Source: Orthonyx spaldingii (Eukaryota; Chordata; Aves; Passeriformes; Orthonychidae). Taken from it: DNA of 64,000 nt. The stretch spans positions 1,910,372 to 1,974,371 of the forward strand of contig VZTJ01004171.1 in assembly GCA_013397795.1 (NCBI GenBank), read 5' to 3'. Positions within the stretch are counted from its first letter, which is position 1. Each line of letters starts with the position of its first letter. Below are positions 52,001 to 64,000 of this stretch, piece by piece. Below the pieces are notes generated by a model, which saw nothing but the letters and a program-made list of their open reading frames with translations, did not search any database and was not told the DNA's origin. A program made the position numbers and the translations under genes.

Positions 52001-55000
52001 TCAGCTTCAAGATGACTCTGAAAAGTGCTAACAAATTAGAAGCAGCTTGAAATTAGCTTAACATGAAGAAGCAAATATGCTCAATGCAGTTACTGGTTTA
52101 ATGCAGATCAAGATAATATTCTCATCTCATTCCCAAAGCCCCCTAAAGGAATAGTGCAATTCCATGCTCGCATCCATACAGATAAAAGATAGTATAACTG
52201 CATTATTTGGAAACTACTGCAAGCTACTCTTCTTTTCCCTTTCATTTAAAAACGTTTTGAAGACGCTAATGCTGTGGGAAGGGAAGGCTGAGCACTGGGA
52301 AATTTTTTTCTTAGTTGTCTCTTTTTCCAGCGTATTTCTGAGAACTGTGGTTTTGTTTCACGGAAATGAAAAGTTGGAAGAACTCGTAGAAGATTTAGAA
52401 AGACTTGTCAGGGGCATAAAATAGTTCATTTACATTCCTGAAATTCTTGTGTTGTCTGGAAGAAATTAGATGATAATTTCTTTTAGACTGAGTTTTTGGT
52501 TGGGCAGGACAGGATTTGTTCAGGTCTGCATGTTATTGCTCAAACTTTTGTTAGGGAGTGTAAGCTGGATACGTGATATTGGCCCAGCTGGATGAAACTG
52601 CAGCAGCCTTTGACTAACTTGTTGACACTGTCAACTGGCTGGTTGCATGGTGGGGTCTTGTTTGGAGACCAGTTACACATTCTGTTTCATCAAGGGCTAA
52701 GTCGGTAGCTCAGTAGTGAGGAAAGATGAAGGGTCTATGAACCACTCCTTGGGATCTCTCTAGGTGTCACGTACCCTGAGCATAAATTCTCCTCAGGAGG
52801 TGAAGGCACTTGATTGCTTATTTGTATATTTAGGTAGATATAAAACCAGACAAGTATTAACTGCCAGCTGCAGATGTAGAAAAAACCCTTCCAAAAGATC
52901 AAGAGGGTTGGGTTTGGCATGCTGGTTGTTCTCACAGCCTTTATGACTGCTCCTTAGCCTGGTATCCCCATTCTCGTACTTGGCCCCTGCTAAATTTTTA
53001 AGTTAAGAGTTCCACTTTCTATTGCAACAAAAAAGTATAGTTTTTGTGGAGGTGAAGGGGGCATTATGATTGTTTTTCACACCTTTTTTTTAAATTCTGA
53101 GATGAGATTTCTTTTGGTACATCTATCTCTTTAACCTCAGTGTGCACTGCCTCTGCTTAGAAAACAGTGCTAGTATCACAACTCTTCAAAACAGATACCT
53201 TTTAGATTGTAATAGATGTCCCCTGGAAACTGGAAATGGGAAATGAATTGGATTTTCTGTGTCTTGGAATTGTTGACCCATGCTTTAGATCAATGCAGGC
53301 TTTAGCTGAGTCTTCCTCTTTCTTCTTTTCCACATTTAGCCTATAGTACTGAACAGCTAACCCAGCTTACTAGTCACGTTTTTATAGCTCCTTTCAGAGA
53401 GCCGTACAAAGCAGCCAGCTGTCCACCTGCTGTAAAAGCAAAAACCCACCATTCCTAAACTAGATGCACAGAATATGGTAATGTAACCAGCTATCATGAA
53501 CGGGAAAGTGAACAAATCCCAGTTAGTGTTAATTTTCTTGCTTCTCAGTATGTACACCTGCTGAGTCACATTTAACTTTCCTCTGTGATATGGCAAATTA
53601 AGTACTTAACGTTTTTTCCCTAGGTATTTTGCATAAAGAAGCACAAAGCTTGTTCAGGTTTTCTGGTTAACAGGATACTACCCTGAGAGCACCTATTGTG
53701 CTCTTCAGGACTGAGTAGCCCACACATCTTGCCACAGATGTAGGGCTTGTCTGTCTCAAAGGAAGAGAATTTCAGAGCGCTCTTTGAAGGACTGTGCTGA
53801 TAAGGAGGCTGACATCTCTATCTTAAGTTGAAATGTACCTTATTGTTTTAGCTTTTAACCCAGTAGTCTGCACTACCTAAAATGCTAGAATTACAGCGAA
53901 GGTTAGTATCTTCTGCTGTCTTTTCCTTGACAGGTTGATTGCTCAGTCTAAACTTGAGGCTGTTGGATTCCCTTCTTAACTAGCTGTCCACCAAACTTTC
54001 TTTGTATTAATCAGAATCAGTAAATATTAGCATACTGTACGTAAGGCAGATGAAAATACTGTTGCTGCAGTTGTTTTAAAACCCCCAAAGCTTTGCCATA
54101 TGATTTGTGACCAGGTAGCATTCTCAAGCTGACTTACTTAGGGTAAACACCTTCATTTTTATCAGTCTTGCATACCAGAGAATGAGGGTTGCTCAGTCCC
54201 GTGTTGCATGCGAATCTGGAGAACCACCCACTGTTCCTAAACACCGGGATCTCCAATAATTTGTAACCAGGAGAGACTTTGGATGAGGTTTGCCAGAAAT
54301 CTAGTAGGAACCAAAACAAAAGAGTCCCTAGTGCGGGTCAACCAATTCAGCTTTTGAAATCAACATAGCCTAGGAGTTCCTAATCCCTCTGGTCATAGTG
54401 GTCTGCCTTCTAATTTTAGTCTCTTTCAGTTTACTTGTAAAGCACAATAGACCAGTGGAAAAAATCTGCATTTTAAAAAAGTTTTTGAAGAGCAGGCATG
54501 AGTCATACCTGTCCCTGCAGGCCGTTAGAAAGCTGCCAACAGTTAGCTGGGAAGAAGTATATTTAAACTGTGTTCATGCCAATTTGAATCACTTTATTCA
54601 AAAGCATGAATGAGGTTGTAGTATTCCATTAAGACTGTTGTTATCAAATTTTAATGAGGAACTATATTTACACAAGCAGTAAATGAGTTCTTCCCAGAAT
54701 TTTCTTTTTAATCAAGTATTCTTAAACATTGTCTATGATTTTACAAGGGACAAAAGTGAACATTTTACAATCTTGTCCCAATGGGGAAATTCAGCTAACA
54801 ACAGGGCTGTGTTTAAATAACTGCATAGAAATTGAAATTTAGGTTCATCAGCGAATGATCTGGTCAGTGGTTTGTAGCATGTTTTGTTGAAGGTAGGTAG
54901 TAAAATGGGGACTATTCAGATCTGGCCAGTTTTCAAAGCACAAGTTTGTTCTGTGTGTGAAATTAGACCAAAGGGAAGAGCACGCGGTGTGCAAAGCTTG

Positions 55001-57060
55001 TATCGAAGGTTAAATTACAAGGGACCTCACTAATGGTAGTCTGCACTTTGATTTTTTGCCAACTTTCTGATCAAAAAAATGAGACTTCTGCTAAATACCA
55101 GATTGCAGGCTGGTGCTCTCATCCTCCTGCCTCCTGCTTCCCTTTCCCACTTCCATTCAGTCTCTCCCTGTCACATCAGCAGGCCTATGACATACAGCAG
55201 GATATTTTTCCATTTCCGTGAGAAAGATTGGCATACATAAACCAGTTTGGCACTGATTGAATATTAGAGATGGAGTATGATAATAAAAGGAAAGTGGGTA
55301 AAAAATCCCTAGAGATTTGTCAGAACATTGCTGGCATTGCTTAAGCAATGTTATAGCTAATAACAAGCTTTAGTAGTTGCTTTCAGGAAAATAAAAGGAA
55401 TAGGAACTAGGACATATATTTGACAAAAAGCACAGGCTTTATTATAGAATGTTAAATCCCTCTTCTCGTGTACTAATTTCAAATAATAGTTTGCAATATT
55501 CTGCATTTTTTTCCTCCTAATTTTAAAATAGTTTTAAGATACTTCCCTGTACAACCAACCATACTGGTGACTTGGACTATTCCTAGACATTTTACTTTGG
55601 AGCATTTCAGTGGTAAATCAGTAACATTACACGGCCTACATTTCCTTAAATAATTCAATTTTTGAAATACTGAGTCTCCATAAAGTTACAAACTTTAAAA
55701 CCACAGTTGCCATCTAATCTTGTGGTTATAAGGGAATGGAACAATGAACCAAAAAAATTTGAAATCTTTAATTTACTCCATCCTGTCTATAAATAAAGAA
55801 ATTGCAAGCTTCAAAAGCCAGGAGTTTAGCTAACTGTCTTACTATTTAACCCACAGTGAATGGATTGGTTTAGGGAGGACATCAGTTCCATTACACTGAT
55901 CTGGCAAGTTGACAGAAGTTTTTAGATAAATGGTAAAATATGTGATGTCTGAGGTTATGTGAAGATTGTAACATGCAGTTTTCCTTGAGGGTAGAAACAG
56001 GGGTTTTTGCCGTGTAGTTTTTTAAATTCAAGTAGAAATATTACAGCTTTATAAAGGGACCATAAGCTTTTATTGAACAAAATGCTTTCCCAAAAGAAGC
56101 TTAGATGTAGCAGTGGACAGATATGGTCATTTTCTTTTTTTTATGCTGTAGTTTTTAGGTTTTGTACAGGTAGCACTGTTTGAAAACATCTCTGAAACAC
56201 TGTGAAATGTGCCATCTATTTCATACTTCTCTCATTATGTGAAACATCTGTTACAAAGAGCTGTGCTGGTAAAGCTAAATTCAGTGTAAAAAATTTTATT
56301 AGCAATTGTCATCCTTCTCATCTGCATGAGGGACTAGTTACCTGAAATTATGCAGTGTTGTGTTTCTTGGAGAGGCAGGCAGGCGTGCTGTGTGGTTTCT
56401 AGACTGGAAGCACCTGTTCAGGGAAGAGGGTTTTTAGACTGAGCAGGTTTGCTGGCCTGCTTGCTCTGCCTGTAGCCCATTTTGACATGCATTTGCACAC
56501 CATAAGGTTAATGACAGTGGGTTAGTAAGCCTTCAGAGCATCTGGTGTGACCCCAGCATGCCTGGCATTCCTTTCTGCTCTGCAAAGGTTTGGCATCCAT
56601 CCTCCACTGTGGGAAGAATGTACTCAGGAGAAACCAACTCACACAGCTCCCCCAGGCCTCTGGAGAGCAGAGAGTTGTCATGGCAATAAATCATGAGGGT
56701 TCATGGAAAAGGAGTAAATCCCCTTCTCTGTATGTTACCATAGGCATGGGTTGGGTGAGAAAAGGAAGCTGGATCAAGCAGGTAAAATGTGCAGTTTTCC
56801 CTTTTATAGCCACCATGGCCACTTAATGGTAGGGCAGAGTTTGTGTCATGGAAAAATGACCATTTTCATGTGCCAGAGACACTCTGGGCTACAAGGAGTC
56901 TGTGTTCTACCAGGTCATAGTGCTGACCAGACTGACCTGCGCCCTGACTGACGCGGCACTCACTGAGCATTCTGTAGCCAAAGGCCATGTAGGCAAAACT
57001 GCATCTTCCCTGTAGTGGCTGCTTCCAGCTGCTCTGCAGGTGTGGGCAAGAATGGCAGAG

Positions 57061-58177
57061 AAAAAAGCAAGTATCCTCTAGATAACTTCCTGGTACAGGT
57101 ATTAGACAAAGCAAAGGAGAAGCAGTATTGGACCTGGTGCTCACTGATGCAGAGGAGGTCTAATGACCATGCCCTGGCTGGGTTTCTGATCTTGAGGAAC
57201 ATGGGCCTGACAAAGAGCAAAGTCAGGACTGTAAGCTTCAGAAAAGTTCTTTAAAGAATTAGTGGATAAGATCCCCAGGGAGACTGACTTTAGGTACAGA
57301 GGAGCTGACCAGAGCTGGCAAATCAGTAGACACAACAGAAGGACAGGATGCCATCCAGAGGGATCTGGACGAGATTAGGAAGTGGGTCCATGAGAACCTC
57401 ATGGGGCTGAAGTCCAAGTGCAAGGTGCTGCACCTGGGTCAAGGCAATCCAGACATGAGTACAGACTGGGAGATGTCATTGAGAGCAGCCCTACAGAGGA
57501 GGGAGGACATGGGTGTTCTGGTGGACAGAAAGCTGGACGTGAGCCAGCAATGTGCTTGCAGACCAGAAGGCCAGTTGTGTCCTGGGCTGCATCAAAAGCA
57601 GTGTGGGCGGCAGGGCCAGGGAGGGGATTCTGCCTCTCTACTCCACTCTGGTGAGACCCCACCTGCAGTGCTGCATTCAGTTCTGGGGTCTTCAGCACAA
57701 GAAAGACAGGAACCTCTTGGAGTAAGTCCAGAGGAGGCCATGAAGATGATCAGGGGGCTGAAGTACCTCTCCTGTGAAGACAGGCTGAGAGAGCTGGGGT
57801 TGTTCAGCCTGGAGATGAGAAGGCTCCAGGAAGACTTCACTATGGCTTTTCAGTTCCTCAAGAAGACTTATAAAAAAGAGAGAGAGTCACTTTTTATACA
57901 GGCAGGTAGTGACAGGACAAGGGGGAACAGTTTTAAACCGAAAGAGGAGAGATTTAGGTTAGATGTTTGGAAGAAATTCTTTATCCAGGGGTAGGGAGGC
58001 ACTGGAATAGGTTGCTCAGAGAAGTTATAGATGCCCCATCCCTGGAATTGTTCAAGGCCAGGTTGGATGAGGCCCTGAGCAACCTGACCTATTGGCTGGC
58101 ATCGAAGCCTATGGTGGGGGAAGTTGGAACTAAATGATCTTGAAGGTCCCTTCCAACCCAGGCCTTTGTGACTCTGT
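57061..58177 (+). mobile_element. CR1 with internal RT deletion
   Basis: The left part (about 57061-57324) resembles the end of the CR1 ORF2 endonuclease and the linker after it: NFLVQVLDKA, LDLVLTDAE, a DHALAGFLIL piece matching the SDH-containing motif, and KELVDKIP-like and ELTRAGK-region readings in shifting frames. At about 57325 it switches to sequence that normally follows the FADD motif (DTTEGQDAIQRDLD-like), then KCKVLHLGQGNP, SREGILPLYS-like and SDRTRGN blocks to 57994. The 3' UTR ends near 58177 in a degraded octamer (TTTGTGACTCTGT). The fingers and palm, including the catalytic FADD, are missing. Frameshifts are present throughout, so it is a dead copy. Confidence 0.88.
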
Positions 58178-61100
58178 TTCCTGCAGTCCAGACATCCCCT
58201 GCCTTGTAGATGCTTGAACATTGTATTGAAAAATGCTTTCCCTGAATTCCAGGAAGGGAGAAAACATAGTGGAGGATGGGAAAGGAAAGGAGTTATAAGG
58301 TGGGACCATAAGTCTTGTTAGACTGTGATGCTATGGAGAGGACAGGAGGGAGGAAACTACTGGGGAAATATTGGGCCAAAAGATTGATACAGGAAGCACA
58401 GGGCAAAAGAATGGAGGACCTTGGGGATGGTGCTTACAGAGAAACAAGGAGGAGGAAAAGATGGAGAGAGCCCGGAAGATTCATACGCATTCAACAGAAC
58501 AATCTCCTCTCCAAAGCTGAGACTCAAGGGTTCTACACTTCTATTACCAGCAAACTGCCCTGGCACATCATATCTCATCTTCCTCTAGTGCTTTTGCACC
58601 AAAGGTGGCACCCTGCTGTAATCCTCACTGCTGGTTACCCACAGTGGTGGGGCATCACATGGGGGCTGAGGCTGTTCCAAGCCACTGGCACACCAGACAG
58701 GGAGTCAGTGCATTGCCAGATGACGGAGTGAGTTCTCTTGCTGGTATAAAACGGATGCCAGGATGCCATGCCTAAAACTTTGTAATGTTTGCCTTTGCAA
58801 ACTTGATCCATGTGCACAGGTGGATAACAATGTGTAATAAATCACAACCTCAGACACTGTTTTTTCCCACAGAATTTGTGTCTTATTTAGTATGTACCAT
58901 GCACAGAGCTGTCTTGGTAAGCAGCTTTTTCAGAGTAAAAGCATCTTATTCCTGTCATTTCAAATTCTTTTGAATGCTTGGTTTTGTAACCTTTATACCC
59001 CCTTTAGGTAAAACAGGTAGGAAAAGAGATTTGACATTTTAAAGTTTTTTCTTTACATTCTTCCTAAATCCTTCTGGTTTAATCCGTAATTCCAGGAATT
59101 CTTCTGTCTGTAGCCTAAAGACTCACTACTAACCAGTTAGCATTCTCATGTACCACAAATGAGGGACAGAAACTACTTTGTAAATAAATTTCTATAGATT
59201 ATGCCAGATAAATAAGCACTTCTCTTGGCAATTAAAATTAAGCTATCTCTTAAAAAAAAGGGAAAACTTAACAGAAAACAGTAGAAGATACCAGTCCTCT
59301 ATTTTTATTCAGTGCAAAGGACAGACATTTTTGGTAAGCCTTCCAAGTCTAAACACACTTTTTTTTTTCTGTACAAAGGTGATTTGCCAACCTGCTTATA
59401 TTTGAGTGAAAACAGTTTGAACGTTGGTGTTCAAAGGCAGAAATGCACACTTCTCCAATTTGGAAACATTCTTGTCAATATAAACAAAATAACTCTCTGG
59501 TTGAAATCTTGAAAAAAGGAACTAATCCCTATTAATTTTTTTTTGGTATTGTGTTTATCATCTGTTGATCAGTAAGGAGGGCTTGTGCTTTGTGTGCGTA
59601 AGAACAGTCTCTAGTCATGGTTTTCTAACTTTATGGACTATTATCACATGTGGAATCTGTGAAAGTACTATAATAGGAATATAAGGTAAAATTATTCAAA
59701 AAGGAGCCCCGGCAGGGACTGCTATCTTCATATTGTGCCAGCTGAACACCCTGTGCCCAGGTGGCTGCTGGCATGGTGTGGCAGCCACTGGCCTTGACTT
59801 CAGTGGTGTGTAAGGATATCTAGGAGAAGAGTGGGCCAAGGGAGGAAAGTGGAAGGGATGCATGGTGCCAGCTTCCTCCACAGTGCAAGTGTGGGAGCCA
59901 GCAGCTTGCAGGAGCTGCTCTGCGGGGCCACTCGGGCTTGTCCAGTGTGTAACAAGCAAGGTCATCTCTTCAGGAAATTTAGGAATGTGCTTTGGTCTCT
60001 GAAGCAACTGCTGCTGTGGTTCAGAAGCACAGCCTGGTTCAATGTGAACTTGAGTGATTAGCACAGCTATTACTGCATCTATAAATAGAATTCATCTTAC
60101 AATATATTAAGTTTAATGATATAATAAATAGATTACAGTTAACTTTAATAGGAGCACAATGAATGGAGACGCAGTTCTTATGAAGATCTGCTGCCATTAG
60201 TGAATGTTTTGCAAGATGTATTGTATGCAATACTTTCTTCTTGCTTTAAAAAATGAATAATTTTACAGTACTATGTAAAAACAAAACTCAAAAAAAGCAA
60301 CTCATAATGTTCCTGTTGCACAGAAAGCAGTGAAGGATGTGAAAGTGCAGGTTGCATTATAAACCTTAACTCTGCTCCTTATGAATATGCACTAGGGAAA
60401 AAATGTTTATTATATTATAATATTGCTAGTTTTAAAACAAACCATACATTTCTGTGTAGGAAACTTGCATGTGGTTACTGTCACAGGGAATGAAAAGCAA
60501 CAGGAAGCTTAGCTGCACTGATATTTTGTTTTAATTTATCTTTTTCTTTAACAAGAAGAAAAATGCTTTGGGAAGAAAAATGTTCTGGTTTTGTTGGTTT
60601 TATTCAGTGAAATAATATAGAATTCTAATGACACAAGCTTCCTGGAGTTACAACATGACATGTTTAAAGAAGGTTGGCATTATACCCCCTGCCTGTGATT
60701 CACCTTGTTGTGCTTTTTTTGTGGTAAATCTTTGAGTGTCCATTTCCATTTGTCACAGACTCAAGTATATTTTTCAATGCAAATAAGTTGTTCCGGTAAT
60801 AATGCAATCCTCTAGGTTGGGAGGACAAAGTCTGAACCCCCCAGTTCCTTGTCTTTTCATCTCAGGCTGTAGTTTTGGAAGTATTCAAGGTAAGGTAGCT
60901 CTTCTGGGGGCTTGGGGAGGTTAAAAAGGGAGAGCAACTTGTACCTCTTGTTATGCAGGCACAGACCTGTGTGTGGCTGTGCAGTGAGGGAGATGAGGAA
61001 TCCGGCCTGGCTGGAAAATAGCTGAGCAAAAAGGTGACCCAAGGTCAGCTGCCACCATGGTTGACCACAGAGCCATACAATGAAGGCTGTGGTGACACAC

Positions 61101-63983
61101 CTGAGAAGGTGATGCAAGCATAGAAATGAATGGCCAAGGGCAGCCACAAGTGCAGGAAGTGTTTGGTTTTTTTCTTCTTCCCACTGGCTGTGCTGGCTTA
61201 AATGCACATGAAACTATAGCTGAGAGAGTGATGCCTCTAGGTGTAAATAATAGGCTTATCCTCTCTGCATGGGACACTCAGGTCATAGTTCCTCATACCT
61301 CTTTCTCAGTGGTGTAGCTGGCTCAAGGAGTTTGTTCCCTGCCTGTGAATTGCTCATTTGCTTCTGCTGGCTCAGTTGTTTGTGAAAGCACAGTGGAAAT
61401 TTAAACTAGTAACTAGTTCTAAAAGAAAGGAAAAAGAAAATCTCAAGGGTAAAAGCTTAAGCCCATCTCTTTTCGCCCTGCATCAGTTAATGAATCTGGT
61501 TCACAGAGTGGTTCTACAGATGTTTATTCCTGCAGAAATAAGGGCAAGAGCCATTTGGGGATGGGAATGAGCAGGTGAGACTGGGACATCTTTAAGCTGG
61601 TGTTATCACCAAGAAGGAGTGCATGGATCTGTTCCCTTCATTAATGGGCGTATGACAGCTTTGGCTGGGCTCCTTTAAAATAACCTAAGCATCGAAGCAT
61701 ATGTTGCAAGTTCTGTGCCCAACTACAGGGAAGCAGCAAAGAGGACAGGATGTGTGACCTTCAGAGGGGAGTTCTGCTTTGCTGGAGACACAGTGATGCT
61801 ATATTGCATTAAGCCTGTCTGTGAAATCTCCCTGCTCTTAAAACATAATTTGAAGTTTATTCTCAGTATCCAATGCTGAAGTCTGTTATACACACTTCAT
61901 GTTCAAATCCTTTTCAAAGCTATTTTTACAGCCATTAACTAGCACACCCTTTGAATTCTATCACAATGTGTTTAGAGCTCTATTTTTTAAAGACAAATGT
62001 TTGAAGAAAGTGGTTTATGAGAAATCTCTGTTACAGATATCTACCTTTAAAATGGTATTTGTAATCAAAGTTCATACTATTCTAATAGGATCAGGATTTA
62101 TAAATAAATATTAATTGATTTTTTGCAGTTGCTGCTGATGCCTTTCCCTTCCCTGCAAAAACAAAGCTTCAAATCTTTTTACAATTTTGTTTGACTACAG
62201 TACCTTACTTTGCATGGAAATCACGGATAATCATGTGTAAGGAATTTCATTTTGAAAGCAGTCTTCAAAATGCTTTGCCAAGAAACATTATGCAGTTAGT
62301 GAAACAGTTCGGTATTACCTATCATACTCCATAATACGTATTCTCCACTCCACTTAAGTAAGCTTTGGAAGACTTCATGCAACTTAATGTAATGCCTCTC
62401 TGTGTCCTTCCTCCCATAACAGAGTTACTGTTGCTTTCACTACTCCCTCCCAAACCTGAAGTTCATCAATAATACAAAAATATGTCATTTATCATTAAGC
62501 TGCTGATCAGTACACAATTGCAATGTCCAGAATTGCTTGTGCTACACTTGAACTGCACAAGATCATAAGTGTAAATTTCTTCCTGTAACTGTGTTCAGGC
62601 AAACATGCAGGACTGAACCTTTCTAAGCTTGCTGCAGGCATTATAAATAAATTGAGCAGAAATTTCTCTATCTGAACTGCTTCCAGGGAGCCAAGTTGCT
62701 TTTGTTCTCCCCTCATAGTTGGAATGTAGCAGCTGTTGGTCAAAAACTGGTGCACCTAAGTTCATTTCTTCAAGTCTGTTGTGCTGCATCAATACTAATG
62801 GTATATTCTACAATTATATCTGTGTGATAGGTGCACCGTACACTGTACCCTTGAACTTTGTTAGCCAAATACCAGTATTCCTTAACTGGGGAGTATGCTA
62901 AACCTTTGTTTCACCCTGCCCACAGATCTGGAGTTTACCCATAAAATAGTTCCAGCTCAGCACCTAGGATGCACACTAATAAATCTCAAATCTGTAGCCT
63001 GTAAGGCTGCTGCCTAGCTCGAATTGAACCAGGAGAAACTGTGAGAACACAGGATTTCTATGATCCCAGTGGGTCATTTGTTTAATTTCATAACAGTTCA
63101 AAAAGAAAAAGATCTGACAATGATAGCAGTTCCTTTTTGTGGTGGAAAGGCCCACCCTGAATTACTTTGAAACATGTTAAACACTTGCTATCGTATGGAA
63201 TATTTTTCTCCTTTTCTGAGACCTTACACATTTTGGACTCCAGTATGTGCCTTTCTCATTGACTGAATGGGAACTTAGGCTTTTAAATGTAGGTGTCCTA
63301 AGCTAAGCTGTAGTTAAATGTCTAAAGCAGATGGCAGAAGTACCTCTCTGTGGGGCCAGATTCTTGCCTGAATGGGAGCATTTGGCAAATTAAATGAAGT
63401 ATGTAGTTGGATGAATAGGTCGAATGTAGAAGACAAAGTGTTGGCTGCTGCAGCTGCCCAAACTAGATTACCAAGCAGAAGGGGAGTGTTTGAAGCCTAA
63501 GTGGGTCCAAATTTGAGAAAGGGAAAAACAACTAAGCATGACCGTTCTTCCCAGGTCATCTTCACTGTGTCCAGGGAAAATCCTGCGCAGCTCAGGATTT
63601 GGGCCCTCCTGATTAGGATGTTTGGTTTCCTGGATAGAAAAAACCCCGCAATCCTATTAGACAACACACAAAAATCCCTCTGAAATGTTTCTAAAGGAGT
63701 CAGTCTGCTAAGCGTCTCCTAAATGTGCAGAGTACACAGAATCCCTTCTGGCACTGTCTTGAATGATGCATTTACCAATATTAATGGAGATACCAAACCA
63801 TATTGCCCCACAGTTCCTTCTGCACACATTATGTTCCTGACACACATATGTGTGTATGTGAAACGCCAATTATGGTTTTTGCATTCCCTGGTTTAAGCAC
63901 CAGTGTTTTTTCAAAATGCTGACTTGCCATTACCACAGCCAGACCATCCTGTGGTCTCTCCACTCAAAAATGTTTCTCCAACT
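58178..63983. other. Non-coding stretch right of last CR1
   Basis: About 5.8 kb with no recognised gene. The first part (about 58250-58490) is strongly purine-rich, which explains the 138-codon open frame at 58315-58731. A single zinc-knuckle-like reading occurs near 59939-59980. The rest is AT-rich and featureless. Confidence 0.5.
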
Positions 63984-64000
63984 AAAAAAAAAAAAAAAAA
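63984..64000 (+). repeat. Poly-A run at window edge (A17 or more)
   Basis: Seventeen A residues to the last base of the window; the true length is unknown because the window ends inside it. Confidence 0.9.

Larger units (their letters stand above)
37793..57060. other. Non-coding intronic stretch
   Basis: About 19 kb with no recognised exon. Relatively long chance frames occur at 39385-39771 (128 codons), 42291-42626 (111), 44193-44522 (109) and minus-strand 47144-47500 (118). None has recognisable domains, conserved-looking splice borders or a partner exon. Simple repeats at 44581, 46041 and 48728 are the only identifiable elements apart from the palindrome at 38611-38651. Confidence 0.55.
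20698..64000 (+). other. FBXW7: FBXW7 intron downstream of gamma exon (to window edge)
   Basis: Everything right of the gamma donor is read as one large intron, because no shared FBXW7 exon is recognisable on either strand: neither the MKRKL exon nor the F-box or WD40 exons. Open frames here reach at most 138 codons, are scattered on both strands, and none resembles a protein I know. The intron carries two CR1 insertions, several microsatellites and long homopolymers. That the intron continues past the right edge is inferred. Confidence 0.75.

Noticed and set aside
58315..58731. 138-codon + frame after the last CR1
   Set aside because: Explained by purine-rich composition that lowers stop frequency; no recognisable domain.
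20698..64000. FBXW7 shared exons (MKRKL exon, F-box, WD40) or the beta exon
   Set aside because: Looked for in the translated frames and by scanning; nothing resembling them was seen. They must lie outside the window.
1..64000. CRISPR arrays, operons, phage or bacterial defence systems
   Set aside because: No regularly spaced direct repeats and no dense coding; the sequence is vertebrate intronic DNA.

Overview
This 64 kb window is AT-rich, gene-poor vertebrate DNA and almost certainly comes from a bird. The main evidence is CR1 non-LTR retrotransposon fragments with the bird-type 3' tail (tandem ATTCTRTG octamers, no poly-A). There are no bacterial-type operons, ribosome binding sites or densely packed ORFs. 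Most open frames of 60-138 codons look like chance ORFs in non-coding DNA.

One protein-coding exon is recognised with confidence: the gamma-specific first coding exon of FBXW7 (the F-box/WD40 substrate receptor of the SCF ubiquitin ligase) at 20551-20697 on the + strand. It encodes 49 residues, has an in-frame stop just upstream, and ends in phase 0 at a strong GTAAGT donor. This matches the known isoform sizes (589 aa for gamma, about 540 of them shared). I found no common FBXW7 exon (the one starting MKRKL), beta exon or alpha exon. The window is therefore read as the 5' part of FBXW7: about 20 kb upstream of the gamma exon, then about 43 kb of the intron leading to the shared exons, which lie beyond the right edge.

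Layout: 1-652 is a near-exact copy (two mismatches seen) of 2030-2681. A 614-base N gap (653-1266) follows it, so this is most likely a false haplotype duplication. CR1 fragments lie at 254-652 (the duplicate), 2283-3230, 6881-7792, 37549-37792 and 57061-58177, all 5'-truncated and all in the + (gene-sense) orientation. The last has lost the reverse transcriptase core and joins an endonuclease remnant directly to the ORF2 C-terminal region. Long homopolymers (A26 beside a single N at 12342; T52-N-T40 around 36824), a (TC)17 run and other microsatellites make up the rest of the recognisable sequence. The remainder is unannotated intronic DNA with a few small palindromes and hairpins.

I did not find a novel multi-gene system. 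The points most worth checking are the gamma-exon 5' architecture (a strong acceptor and two minimal uORFs upstream), the assembly duplication, and the internally deleted CR1.
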